Source: Oscheius sp. JU75
Lineage: Eukaryota; Nematoda; Chromadorea; Rhabditida; Rhabditidae
NCBI GenBank assembly: GCA_037178855.1
Contig: JASJZC010000006.1
Location: 8,970,501-9,034,500 of the forward strand
Direction: 5' to 3'
Length of the DNA: 64,000 nt
The notes beneath the pieces are model-generated. The model did no database searches. It was not told the origin of the DNA and saw nothing but the letters and a program-made list of their open reading frames with translations. Numbering within the stretch: the stretch's first letter is position 1; each line of letters opens with the position of its first letter. Positions 48,801 to 61,015 of the stretch are shown here, in pieces. Position numbers and translations under genes: made by a program.

Positions 48801-51800
48801 CGTCTTCCTCACAAGAATCGAGGCATCAACGCATCGCTCACAGAGTAGCTTGAATAGTTGAAGAAAGTCAGCCTCCGGGATTTCATTCGGCAGATAGGCT
48901 GTCAATGCCTGCAGGCCGGCTTTTCGAACTTGGGCCTGAATTGTTTTCTTCCTAATAAGAAATCAATGGAAAACAAACAGTTTTGTCATTGACAGCCTTG
49001 GCAATGATGAAGAGAATGAGATTGTCCACAGGCATTAACTCTGAATCGTCGAGATGGTCAGTCTCATCGGCAACTTCTTCTGCATGCTGTTCATCGTTTT
49101 GTGAGACAGTTGCTCTGCGAGCCGGCGGCTTATAAAGCCATTTGTCGGATTCAAGCTGGAAAAGAACATGGAGGAAGTATAAAAGCAAGCAAAAAGATTG
49201 GTAGCCCCGATATTCATAACGCTAAAAATGAGTGTATCTCTGGGAAAACGTTGCTTTTGTCAGGGTAGCTCGACTGCAAAAGTATCTTCCTGTCACTAGC
49301 CAGCCCTTGGCAATGTGTCTTGCCCAAAAAATGGACAAAGAAGTAAGCCAAAGCTATTTTACGTTGTGAACTGGGATGAAAGAAAATTTGCAAAGCACAG
49401 AAAGAGAGTGTGAGCGACTTATCTCATAGCCCAACATAGCCTAAACTGTAGGCCAAGAAATGGTCCTCTAGCATAATGAAAATTTCAGGTAGCGTCATAT
49501 TATCTGAGAATACTGAGTATGCTCATCGAGCTCCTTGAGCTAAAACTTATAGCAAACCTTGAAGAAAAAAGAAAGGGACTGTAAAATTTGTGTCGAAGAT
49601 TACCATATCGTTAGCCGTCCGGAAGAGTCCCTCCCTGTGCTCTGCGTCCTTGAGGAAGCTGGACAGATGGATGACGGCTCGTGAACGGATCGTGGAGGCT
49701 TTGTCCAGACAGTAGCGAATCATACAGTGGTAGAGAGCCGGAAGAGGGTCGACTCGTCTGTTCTCTACAGGTTCCCTGAATTTTATTTAAACCAAACGCA
49801 AGAAACCAAGTTACGGTCTCTTCTTCTTCTTTGCCGGCTTCTTCTTTTTGCGAGCCTCCTCCTCCTCTTCTTCTTCTTGGTCACTCTCCTGCTCATTCTG
49901 TTCCACGTTGGACTCATCGACTTCCTGCTTTATCGTCTTATCGCCGATCTTCGTCTTCTTCTTGTTCTTCCGAATTGACAGGTCGGTCAGGGGGCCGGGG
50001 TCTTCGCCAGATAAATCTGTATATTCTAGGTTATGAAAAGGGTAAAGAGCCTACCAATGCTTTTGAGAATGGCCGGGATGATCTCGACGGTAAAGGCGCG
50101 TATGGGGCGAAGGCCATTGCGGGCAAAGTGATCCACACGTTGGACAAATTCCTAAAATGGTCTGTGACATGGGGCGACCCTCAGCTCAGAAAAAAAAAAT
50201 CTCAAAAACCAACAAATTGATATTCGCGGGGAAGAAGGAGGAGAACCTCGACGATGCAGCCGGCTACTTTGAGCCGGTAGTCGGACTTGTCAGCGCAGCG
50301 GCAGTAGAGGTTCTCGAGGACCTGAACATTGAGTTTTTTTGTGCGAGAAAGTAGGAAAATCAAGCAGAAATGAGGATTGGTGAATAGGAGACAAAAATAC
50401 GCAATGTGGCGTGAGTGTAACGACTGCGCATCGGGCTGGACGACCGTAAACAGCGATTGAGGAGAATTGCTAGTATTCTTGTTCGCACTAAGAGACAGTC
50501 GAGAACCTGATAGTCGTCTTAAAAAGTGAACATTTTGCAGTAGAGAGTGGCTAAGAAGAAGGCTTTTGTTCAATACCACCAATACTTTTTTTTAAGCAAA
50601 AATTGGTTTTGAACCTCCTCATTTCAGTTTTAAAGCTGTTGTTTCCTATTTAATTTTTTTTTAAAGAAAGAAGCCAACATTAGGAAGCATGTGCGAAAAA
50701 ACAAGCTCCAGCAGACGGCAAGTCGTCCATGTACCGACCCAGATCCTTTGGGGTTCGAGCCTTGGTCCAAAACGCGTGATCTGCACGGTCTTTATAGATC
50801 CTTCTAAGTGGCTAGGGCCATTTTTTCTCAATTTACAAGCCTAAACAATTGGACTATAACTAGATGCGGTTCGAATAGCTGTAAAAAAAAGGTTAACCAC
50901 AACCGCGTCGGTTCAATTTTTTGGAGCTCTGCAGCTCCCAGCGCACTTGTTTGCACGATCCTAGATCCCAGCCATCTCAAGCCAAAAACATTTGATTTTG
51001 AAAAACAGTTTGAATTTATGCCAAGATTTGACTGTTTACATCCGGGCAGCGAATGGTCACCTGCAAAAGCCAAAACACCGTACCTTGAGAATAACCTGTA
51101 GCTCACTGGCTATATTGAACTGAATGCGTTCCTTGAGGAATCGGACCATGAGATCCTTCCACGTGATGAAGGAGGCCGGAATCGTGTTCGCCGGCCCGTT
51201 GTCCATGCCCCAGAAGGCCAGGCGTGGAAAGACGATTCGGGAATGAATCTAAATTTTCATATTTTGGGAAGGTTTGGGGCGGCAAAAACTGACAAGGACT
51301 CCTCCATTGCTATGCCTATCATCGGCCAGACGATGAAACAAGGCAAAAGCCTTGTCACTCTTGCCTCGGAGATTGTCAAATTCGCGTAGTGTCTCGACTG
51401 GCGCGACGCGAATGTTCCTGCTGTCCCGGTCAATGACACAAACGTCCCGGAGGAAGCTGATGGTCAAGATGGCCGGCTGCTCGTAGCCTCCAAGGGCAAC
51501 TAGAAATCGGATTTTTGGGCACGAAAATGGGAAAAAACCTTACATTTGCCGGAGAGGATGAAGAAAGCCCGTAGGATATCCTCCAGCATCTCGCCGGCTA
51601 CGGATTTGTCGATTTCTTCCTCTTCGTGGACCTCGGATTCTGGAAATGACTGTGTCTTTTGCACTTCTGAAGCTCTCAAATGTCTGTGGCTCTGTCAGAA
51701 GACATAAAAGTGTTAGTACAAGATAGATTAAAAAGAAAAGGACGTCAGGATTACATTGAAACCAGCCGTCTACGACTTGTCTTTGCACCGAAAATAGACA

Positions 51801-52873
51801 GCTGCGCCACTTCCCCAGAAGCCTCTAAGTTTCCTACGAAGCTGTCTTGTCAACTAAACTCTTGGCATGCTATGACAAGCCTAAGCTTTAGTAGTAGAGA
51901 CATACTGACAGAACAGGAAAAGGCGGTATTTTTGATAGAAAATTGACTGATGGCAATTCCGGGCAAAGTGCAGCTTGACAGGGAACAGAACAAAAGGCTA
52001 GATATATTTGGCTAGCAGGACATGTGGAAAGTGACATGACCCAAAAACGGCTGAATTTTAACAATGGCTGACATGGACTGGATACACCTAACAGGGACAA
52101 GTTGGCGAAGTTACAAAGAAGAGAATTCGAGAGAAAGGTCAAGACACTAACCATTTAGAACTTCTTGAGCCTTCTTCTTCCCCTTTCCTTTAGTCTTTGC
52201 CGCCGGTTTAGCCTGTAGCAGCTCCCTCGATCCAAATGTATAGGAGCGTTGAACTTGGCGGAACAGATCGAAAGATTTCTGTGACCACATTGACTAGAAA
52301 AAAAATGATAGGAACTGACCTCGTAGAAGAACTGATTGAATACATTATAGGCGGAAGATCCTTTGATGCTGCAGAGGACGATGTAGGCAGTAGCAGCTGC
52401 CGTGCCCGCTTCTACGGCCAATTGTGGACTAAAAGCTTGATTTTTTTGGGAGTTGAGACCACCAAAATTACCTGTTTTTAGGGACGGCCTTCTCCACGGC
52501 ATACCACATCAAAATCATCAGCTTTTTGACCGAAATTCCAACGCCAGCAAGCTCTCTCCATAGCTCTGGGCTGTCGCGCTGTGATACGAACTCTACGAGC
52601 CGCTCACGGACTGAAAAATCCTGTTCCTGGGGCAAAAAAACCGAATTCTACGTTTCCTGAAGAGATCCCTCTGAGCAATTTCGTCTGTGTCGAAGAAGGA
52701 CGGCTTCAGCGCAATGGAAGCGTTGTCGTATTCGGTGAAATTGCTATCTATGCTACAATTTTTAATGTATTTGGCGAAAAACACAACGGAACATACATTG
52801 AGGTGACCCATTCATCGGTAATCTCCTTGGCAGAGCCAAAATCTGACGAGCAGCACTCTATTAATCTTTCCAT
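42829..52873 (-). CDS. NCAPD3: Condensin II complex subunit D3
   Basis: I read 28 exons, 5' to 3': 52797-52873, 52652-52752, 52472-52610, 52320-52428, 52152-52293, 51544-51639, 51293-51499, 51096-51248, 50214-50321, 50055-50151, 49815-50016, 49604-49775, 48979-49155, 48754-48935, 48250-48428, 48054-48204, 47848-48014, 47306-47494, 46760-47174, 46390-46502, 45949-46348, 45767-45901, 45047-45367, 44893-45003, 44031-44345, 43386-43688, 42914-42995, 42829-42872; about 1,628 aa. HEAT-repeat subunit of condensin II, for mitotic chromosome compaction. Diagnostic blocks: LVRHQTLESLTNLIKEQYIRW, FVSMILDEDANIRKYAEFCL, HFIECLLYFN, KCNKENRMRLYKFM, SSKEIKLSL, DKQLQAEIEYDIKKFE and near the C-terminus RAFSTPNKTMANLTF, matching human RAISTPEKSISDVTF. 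A Lys/Glu-rich insert (exon 11) and an acidic tail are present. One intron (48205-48249) is GC-AG. Confidence 0.92.
43045..43362. repeat. MITE-like foldback element in NCAPD3 intron
   Basis: About 318 bp with terminal inverted repeats of about 55 bp: left TTGAACTTGGGTCCCGCCACGAACTT... TTTTGCATTTTT (43050-43105), right AAAAATGCAAAA ... AAGTTCGTGCCGGGACCCAAATTCAA (43305-43355). It fills most of the intron 42996-43385. No transposase. Partial relatives: 9465-9612, 19150-19520, 30290-30595, and the end word at 36210. Confidence 0.8.
44440..44485 (+). repeat. tRNA-like 3' half in NCAPD3 intron
   Basis: GTGCGAGGAACCCGCGGTTCAATACCG resembles an anticodon-arm to T-arm part with a B box. The 5' half is not clear. 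Confidence 0.4.
44611..44735 (+). repeat. SINE-like element in NCAPD3 intron
   Basis: Plus strand: tail word ACTGTCTAACTGTCGTGATT, then 40 nt later TTGGTGTATTGGTAAGAGGCA (A box) and CGAGTCCAATCTCCGTG (B box). Same order as the UQCC1 and MTERF3 copies on the other strand. Confidence 0.65.
45463..45645. repeat. AACTTTTGTTCA palindrome cluster in NCAPD3 intron
   Basis: AGTAACTTTTGTTCACAAACG ... TATGAACAAAAGTTACG, then CTTTTGTTCACAAGTTCTATGAACAAAAGTTG: two adjacent inverted repeats of about 13-14 bp arms. A further one is at 55815-55850. Confidence 0.7.
47261..47298 (-). repeat. Isolated 3' half of a tRNA in NCAPD3 intron
   Basis: Minus strand: GTCGGGGGTTCGAATCCCCCTCATGGG, a perfect T-arm and B box. 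No 5' half is adjacent; the intron is only 131 nt. A 5'-half-like GGCGCTGTCGGTAAGTGCTC lies at 47583-47602 in the next intron, on the opposite strand. Confidence 0.5.
48462..48522 (+). repeat. tRNA-like element in NCAPD3 intron
   Basis: GGCTCACTCGGTTACCGCTTCG and GGCCCGGGTTCGATTTCTCGC. Degenerate anticodon arm. Confidence 0.5.
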
Positions 52874-53942
52874 GGGGCGTTTGCGGCCTGAAACTAACGA
52901 TATAAGCAGATTTTGTCATTGAAATCGAGAAGAAGGAGGAAAACAAACAAAATACAGCAAAAAGATTCAAATTTTTGGTGTTCGCGGCAGTGCGCTCCGC
53001 TGCACAGACCTTTAAAAGATTAGAGATTGTATAAGAGTTGTTGTGAGTAGTTAGAGAGCAAAAAAAAATACGTGATTTAGAAGCAAAGATCTGGGAAAGA
53101 AAAAAACACCCAGAAAAAAAAGCCTGTTTGAATACATAAGCTTTGGCGGCCAATCTGACTCTTGTATTATAGCGGGATTTAGAACGCCATAAATTGCTCG
53201 GGATATTTTTTTCGTCAAGCAAATATTTGCTAGTTCCAACGACTTTAATGGTCCAAGGACCAGGAAAAAGCAAAGTTAGCTAGTTCGAGAACCGAAAAAA
53301 AACGTTCTTCAGTATTCTCTTACGTCTCTTTGCAATAAAACTGCCATAGGACCATGATCAGTACTTCAACAGCGATATCTCAAAGCAGAGTACTCTTAGT
53401 CCACGAATGGACCAAAACTTTACTCAATATCCACTCAAACTAACAAGATCGACGGGCGGAGAACAGCCAACTGTTCTGCTAAGCTTGTGGAAAAAATAGA
53501 CTACGTCTTCGGCAAGTTACTTCCATGTCGACGACAAATCCTGGAGCAGATGAAAAAAACCGTAGCATTGAAGGATTAAGTCTAGGGTCGTGATTCACGG
53601 ACTTAGTTCAGTCTCTATCTTGAAAAGCCTGTCTCGAAGACGTCCAACTAGTTTCAACACTGTCCGCTGCTGCAACCTCCCGGTGCTACAGAAGAACGTG
53701 CCACAACTGATGGACAAGCGTGGGTTCAGCCAATGCTTCCCGACAAGAAAACCGCTGTCCATCTGCCACTAATGTTGCCTGATACCTAAAAGTATCAATG
53801 ACAGGATGTAGTCATAAAAACAAGGGGTTGGAAGCGTAAAGGCTTTATGCCATGCAATATAGACATTTGGAATGAATAGTTCTGATGAGAACTGTTGGGT
53901 TATTATAGAGGTGGTTGTAGGCAATTGTGGTGGCACGACTTC
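52874..53942. other. Intergenic, no gene seen
   Basis: About 1.07 kb. From about 53815 to 53942 it is the 3' flank shared with H3 copy 1. The remainder shows no exon I can support. Confidence 0.4.
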
Positions 53943-54431
<489 letters not shown>

Positions 54432-56255
54432 TGCGTATTTACCTAAAAAGTGGTGATGAGAGAAGTAACAGATAATGGAAGGAAACGTAAAAGGGGCCGA
54501 TATACTATTTGCAAGGATTTCTATTATGCCCAACAAGCTTTTCGACAGGAAATTACCTGATTTACAGATTGTCCCGAAATAGATCAAGACTCGACACAAA
54601 CTAGAAAAGGTTCGGTTGATTTACAAAGTCCACGAAAATCGACTTCGACCTCTTTTTCAAGGTGTTGAAAAGTGTTTTTATAATTTTTATACGCAAAAAA
54701 TACTTTTTCCATGGATTTCTATCTATCATGCTCAACAAGCTTTTTCGACAAGAAATTAATATAAAACGACAGAAAAACATATCAAGGACAGTAAAATGAG
54801 GACACGAAAAACACGAGCGAACTAAACAGATTTTAGGCCAAGGTGGACTGTAAGCCTCGAATTACGGTAGGTTGTACTCCTTCCGTACACCAGCTGCGCG
54901 CCAACTCTGGGCGCCAATTCAAAGTTCGTTTCTATTCGAAGTTGTAGAGCGTTCACTATTTCATACTTTTTTTGTTATTTTTCCCAAATTTGTGAATGAT
55001 TTTTCAACTAATTGCATTGCACATGTTTGAGGACAGTTTGAACCCAAAAATTAATTATTTAGGAGGAGTCATAGAACTTGTAAACGTGATCATCTTCCTT
55101 CCTCTTCTACTTCTCGTCTTTTGCTCTCCAAATTCCTTTTCAATTTCGACATTCTGCGAAAATCTACGTCTTCTGCACCAAAATTTCGAAACAAAAAACA
55201 GGTGAGTTCGAGAGAAAACGCATCAAAGTGGGTCCAATACTCTGAATTTTAGAAAGCTTTTAATGTCTGCTGCTCCTTGCCACAATATGGTCTCTTTCCG
55301 GTCCTTTGAGATCGATCAGACGACAGTTCCAGCTGACAGCATGTTTGTTTATTGGACTCCAGATCGCCTCCCACTCCCGTGGTCAGCGGCTCTCCTCGTC
55401 CACAAACGGTCTGTTTATTCTTCTACAGACTGTTATCTGCAGTTTTTGTAGTACTCATGTCCTTCTACTTTGCACACCACTTTCCTTATCCCCACCCCTG
55501 GATATTCCGCATACGATCTGGATCTGAGTCACATGCGAATATAAAGAGACTGCTACCAAAAAAAGGGGCAGTTCAGAGAAGAAACGATTCGGTAGTTCGT
55601 GACAGCCACTTCGATGGCAATCAGTCGTCCCTTATCAGCTGCTCCTCCTACCAAATCCCACTTTCTTCTCTGTCTCCTCAGTGCACTTTTTCGATTCCCT
55701 CTTTACGATTCCTTATTTCTTGATAGAAGTTTTTGGGAAGAGACATAAAGACATTTTTAGATGATTTAAATCGATGTGTTTAAACGACAAGTCACTTCTG
55801 TCTAGAACTTTGGTCTAGTAACTTTTGTCCAAAACTTTTGTGAACAAAAGTACCATACTTTGACATGACTTTGTGGGAACAAGTCGAAGGGAGCGAATAG
55901 AGTTACATAGGGGGGGGAGATCCGTTTTCTCTAGCTGAGCTACCGGCTGACAGAACAAGAACATATCGATTCAGATGATAGGAACAGGACAAGTTACCTA
56001 TGTTAGGCATGGCTATCGGCTCCTTTGGAATTTTTAAGTGCACGGTGTCTGTAAACGGGCCGATCCGGGCTTTCGGATGCGTGACTGAGTGGTTTGTAGA
56101 GCAGTAGAGATCCGATTTGCGAAAACGACTTATTTTGGAGAGAGGTCTCTCAAAAGCGTTCATTTCTTCAACTTCCAAATTTATTACAATTAGGGTATTT
56201 ACACACTTTTTTTTTAAAAGATTCAAAATTTCGCTTTATTCCAAGTCTTTCAGAT
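54432..56255. other. Intergenic, no supported gene
   Basis: About 1.8 kb. It has a weak TGCGCGCCAACTCT word at 54893 and an AACTTTTG...CAAAAGT palindrome near 55830. Open frames at 55263-55723 lack family resemblance. TCTTTCAG ends at 56253, 2 nt before the ferroportin start. Confidence 0.4.
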
Positions 56256-58743
56256 ATGCTAGAACGGTTTCGAAACTACCGCCAAAAACACTCTCAGTTC
56301 CTGAAAGTCGTAACCTGTCTCAACGCGGCCTACCTCGTCTCATCCCTGGTCAGTTCAGAGATCATTACGCGTCTCCTTTATCTCTGGTCTCTCAACGGAA
56401 AAGCCTCTTTCCGCACCGAACCAGACTCAGTTCATAGTTCGAGCCTGATAACTGCGTGCCATTTCCAAGATTCACGTGGTTTTTTCCTTCAGGGTGACCG
56501 ACTATGGTCCTTCTCCATGGGAATCATCATGCATCGACTGGGCGGCATGAGCTGGGTCGCGATTCATCAGCTCGCCGAGGCTCTTTGTAAGCTCCTGCTG
56601 GCCACGAGGGTCGGAGATATTCTGGATCGTGTGAATCGGAGCAAAGGGATCCAGTCGGTCCTGGCAGCCAACAACATTTGTATCACCATTTCGGCATTCT
56701 GCTTCTATTTGGTCTTCGCAGGAGTTGGATTGGCTGGAGCGCAAGGGTCGAATGTGGGTTTTGTTGTTAAAGACAGAAAGACAGGACAGAGAGACAAATG
56801 GAGAGACACAGATACAGAGAGAGACAGGGAGACTGAGAGACACTGCTTCGTAGGAGACCAGACATTGACAGTGACAGGATAAGAACTGAACAATCATAGA
56901 ATTGAAGCTGAACGGGTGGACAGAGAGAGTACACGGACCGAGTCGGCTAACTGGGATAGAACTATATGTGGACAGGAGTTAAGAGATACAGGATGACAGC
57001 ACTGACAACGTAGTATGACTCAAGATTGACGATCTATTTCGTCTGGTGGGATACGGTACCATCCCTTTCACAATCCTTCTTCAGTACCTGCTCATCACCG
57101 CGATCCTATTCGGAGCCTCTTCCCGCGTCGCCTCAGAAGCTCAGAAGACAGCATTCACCAAGGACTGGATTGTCGTTCTGACCGAGAAATCCAAGGGCGC
57201 TCGTCTTTCGAGTAAGTTCTCGTTTAAAAAATTACAATTGAATGTCTAGCACAAAACGGTGTGATGAACATGATCGACCAGTGTGCGGCCTTCTTGACCC
57301 CCTTCATTGCCGGCACTCTTCTGGACAGTTACAGTGGCCAGTTCTGTTGTCTGGTGATCATACTCTGGAATCTTATGTCATGGGCCCTGGAAGCTGTCGT
57401 CTTCCTTTGGATCTATTCAAAAACTCCGGAACTGAGCCAGCAGAGAGAACAGCCCGAGGCAGAGGAGCAAGCAGTGTCGCCTTTTAGAAAGTACTTCCGA
57501 CAGAAGGCATTCCGGTCAATGTTCGGACTGGCTCTGCTTTACATGACTGTTCTTGGATTCGACAATGTGAGTATTGTCACTGTCTCTCGGTTTCTCTGTC
57601 ACTTGGCCTTTCAGTCTCTCTAACTCCCCGTCTCTATCTCACTTTATTTCGCTATATCTCAGTCTCTGTCACTGTCACTGTCTCTCTGTTCTTCTGTATT
57701 TCTGTCTCTGTATCTCTTAGTGTATCAGCCTGTGGGTCTCTCTGTATTTCTGTCCCCCTGTCTCTTTATATATTTGTCTCTCTATCTCTGTCACCATTTC
57801 TAGTAATCCAAATTTTTCAGTTAGCAATCTCCTACGGTGCCTCTCAAGGCATGTCTGCCTCCCAGCTGGGCTTCTTCCGCTCCATGGGTTCTCTTCTTGG
57901 ATTTGCTGGTAACGGATTCTACGCCATCATCGAGAGATTCATTGGTGTTCTGCTGACAGCACTAATTGGACTAACGGTAAGCTCAGTGGGCAGCAAAAGT
58001 GACAGTGGCTGTTTCAATGACAATAGTTACAGTATGCTTTCAGATCCAAAATATCTTCATTAACTTCTGCTCAATCTCCGTTTTCCTCCCTGGCAATCCT
58101 TTCAACGCCACCGGCTACATGGCCAATCTGGACGCACAGACGTGGCTCTCGACCATCAGAACCTCAATCTTTAGGAACTCTACCTACTCGACCATGCCCG
58201 CTGACGAACTGACAACTCTTCCTTTCGGGGACCTGCCTTCCTCCATCATCGTCTTCTTCATTGGCATTACAGCCGCTCGTGTCGGGCTCTGGATGGCCGA
58301 TCCAGCCATCACACAGATCATGCAAGAGACGATCCCGGAGAGTGAGAGATACTCTGTCAATGCTGCTCAAAATGTCTTCTGTGAGGCCTTTTCCATCATC
58401 AAGGACATCTTGGTGAGCATTCCTTTTTGAAGTTTACTTTCTCTTTTCAGGTCATTCTGTTCCCCTCGACTGAAACCTTCGGAGCGCTGATCATCCTTTC
58501 CTGTGTCTTTGTACTGGCCGGATATGGCTTCTACTTGTCTTACTTCATCTCGGTCAGTTTGCCTCTGTCTCCCTATATCCCTCTCCGCCTCTCTGTCTCT
58601 TTTTATCTCGACTGTTCCATTTTCAGAACTACTCCTGCCACAAGACTACCGCGAAAGAGGAGGAAATGAAAGAAATTCGCAGCCCGGAACAGGAAAAGCT
58701 TATGGGAAATGGTCTGGTGGAACACGCTCTCAATTCGGCCTGA
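56256..58743 (+). CDS. SLC40A1: Ferroportin, iron exporter (SLC40)
   Basis: Seven exons: 56256-56753, 57025-57211, 57250-57566, 57821-57976, 58044-58412, 58451-58552, 58627-58743; about 581 aa. A plasma-membrane Fe(II) exporter of the MFS fold. Matches in order: GDRLWSFSMGII, ATRVGDILDRVNR, KDWIVVLTEKSKGARLS, NGVMNMIDQ, FIAGTLLD, LALLYMTVLGFDN, YGASQGMSASQLGFFRSM, PGNPFN, GITAARVGLWMADPAITQIMQETIPESER and NAAQNVFCE. These fit the ferroportin half-molecules. Between residues about 40 and 85 the sequence is unusual and open across a TCTG|GTCTCT ... CTTCAG pair, so exon 1 may contain one more small intron. Introns 1 and 3 hold GACAG/TCTG simple repeats. It is tail to tail with the GPCR gene. Confidence 0.9.
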
Positions 58744-58858
58744 GTCTTTCAAACTTTCTCTCACCCCCAAGAGACAGGGTCCGTTGTACCTATACGAGTA
58801 TATTATTAAATGTATTTATCACATAGTCATGGAAGGACCCGTCTTTAAATTTTCCCCG

Positions 58859-61015
58859 TTAACTTTCTTCACCGGTCTCCACATCAGAATCATGCTTGAC
58901 GGCCAGCATTCGGCCGATGCTTAGAACTTGTTCGGCATGCATCATCACCAGTTGGCGTTGATATGTTCGGATCCTTTTGAGCCTGAATACTTCAGTTTAG
59001 GGGGACTTTGATGATACACGGGCGCAATTTTCATGGGTGTTCGATTGCAGTACCTACTACATTTTAATTGCACTTAAACTTTTTTGAAGCAACAATACTA
59101 CAACGAAGTTTCAAAGTTGCTTTCTTCAATTATGTTGGTTCTGTTAGAACAATAAAAAACAAGGACTATTGGGAAATTACAATCCTCTGTCTCGCAGTCT
59201 CTCTACCTCTCTGCGTCTCTGCCTCTTGACTGTTCCCATTTTCAGAATTCAGACTAAAGAATTTCTGTTGTGTTTGTCGGAACAACATCTATGATTTTCA
59301 AAAGGGGGGTTGGAAGTAGTCATAGGCATAATATGAGTCAAGACTGAATCAACGCTTTGACGTCTGTTTCTGGCAATTATCGCAGCGTATCGACTGCAAT
59401 AGTTAACAGTTGCTACTGTAGGATTGCGGTATTACATTCGTTGACCATCCATTTCCCAAATCATCTCAACGTACCTCCTCGTCTCGAAGGCAGCCTTGAT
59501 CACGACGAAAACGAAGGAGTTTGTTGCAGAGTTCAGCAGGAGCATGAACTCTGCCGCTCTTGAAACATCCGGACTATCTTGAAAGTTGAGCAAGACTCGC
59601 ATCACTGCTACAAATGTCGGCCAACAGCGTAGAATTAAGAATTTTCCGAGTAGAAGGGTAGAGATTGTCTGCAAATTAGCTTTGTAGAAATCAGAGATTA
59701 GTCTGCATGATTAGATTCCCAGGGGCATCAAGTTATGTACTTTGAATCCTCACCTGCAAACTCTTGGTCTTGTCCTTGTCCACCTCGAAAAGCAGGCCTT
59801 TGCCTTGTTGTTTCAGGATGTTAGCCCGACTGTTCATGGACTTCCGCATGGATCGGAGAGTGTTCACTCAAAGATAGAAAGTTGAGCAGAACTCACTGTC
59901 TGTGTCTCTCTGTCTCTTTGTTTCTCTGTCTCTCTGCCTCTCTATCTCTCTGTCTCTCTGCCCGCTGTCGCTATGTTTCTAGGGGTTTCTCTGTCTCCCT
60001 GCCTCTCTGTCCTTCTGTATCTCTGCCTTTTTGCCTCTGTCTCTTCGTCTCTTTGAATTTTGAACTTGGAGCCAAAATACCTGTGAGGAAGGCAATGATA
60101 GTGAACGGCCCGAAAGTTTTCAGGAAAGCTAGAAGCAGGGTCCGGTAGATCAAAAAGTAGACGGTGCTCTGGGCCCAGCTGTTCTCCTCTCTCTGAAAGA
60201 ATCTCTATCGAACTGAATCTGAGGGGCGACCTTTGCCGCATAGCGCTGTCGGTTAGAGCTCTGACTACGGATCCAAGCAAGCCGGGTTCGAATCGCGCTT
60301 GTGACAAAAGCGTTTGTCGTTTGCAGGAAACATACCTCAAACTGGTAGACACCCTTAGCCCGGCATGACTTGAGAACATACTCGAAGGAGCAGGGAATTG
60401 TCACCAGACACGCTCCAATGGTCATGAGGAGTGGCATACGGATTAGGCCTAAAAAGGAAGGTTAGAAATACTCTCACTGTCACTCTGCAACTAACCTATC
60501 GCAACTTTTGCAAAAGTCGTCTTCCTCCCCTTGCTCCTAGCCACGTGGAATGGCCGAGATACTGCCAGAAACCTGGTTGCTGAGACCTGTAGCAGCATCC
60601 ATGTCTGAAGAGCTCCTACTCTCTGGCATTTGTTCTACTCACCGATGTCAGATGGGCACATTCCAGCAGGCCATCCAATGCTACTTTGTAGGTGTCCCAC
60701 AGCCATGGGAACCATCCAAAATAGTGAAGAGTTGCCCAAAGCGAATGATGACCAAGTGAGGCCAGCAGCAAGATTACATCCCAGATGGCCAGGGCTAGAC
60801 ATACGATTGGGCGGGAGGATTCCAAAGAGTACCTGTCAGACTGACCAACATCCCAATATTGATAGAAGTTTTGTAGAGAACTGATATACAGTAGACATTT
60901 CCAATGATTCCGACCACGATGACTATGAACGATAAAGGACCGTCTAGGAGGAGAGGGAGTCCCTGAGTCTGGGGTGAACAGGCTGGGGCATCGTCGAGCG
61001 ATCGCATGCAGGTCT
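58859..61015 (-). CDS. Rhodopsin-family peptide-type GPCR (5' exon missing)
   Basis: Exons: 60833-61015, 60643-60794, 60496-60586, 60336-60448, 60081-60192, about 59756-59867, 59475-59668, 58859-58919; all phases fit. TM1 FIVIVVGIIGNVYCISVLY, TM2 NIGMLVSLTALAIWDVILLLAS, an intracellular-loop-2 motif TRFLAVSRPFHVA in place of E/DRY, TM4 LLMTIGACLVTIP, TM5 STVYFLIYRTLLLAFL, a basic third loop, TM7 FMLLLNSATNSFVFVVIKAAF instead of NPxxY. This is like invertebrate FMRFamide- or myosuppressin-type receptors, but the ligand cannot be told. The N-terminal exon upstream of 61015 was not found. The last short exon (ending ETGEES) fits in phase but is less certain. Confidence 0.75.
60236..60305 (+). 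repeat. tRNA-like element in GPCR intron
   Basis: TAGCGCTGTCGGTTAGAGC, CTCTGACTACGGATC and GCCGGGTTCGAATCGCGC. One of the better-kept copies, but with no matching acceptor stem. It occupies half of the 143-nt intron. Confidence 0.65.

Noticed and set aside
42829-52873. Condensin I subunit NCAPD2
   Set aside because: Diagnostic blocks (SSKEIKL, DKQL..E.EYD.KK, RA.STP.K) match NCAPD3 of condensin II.
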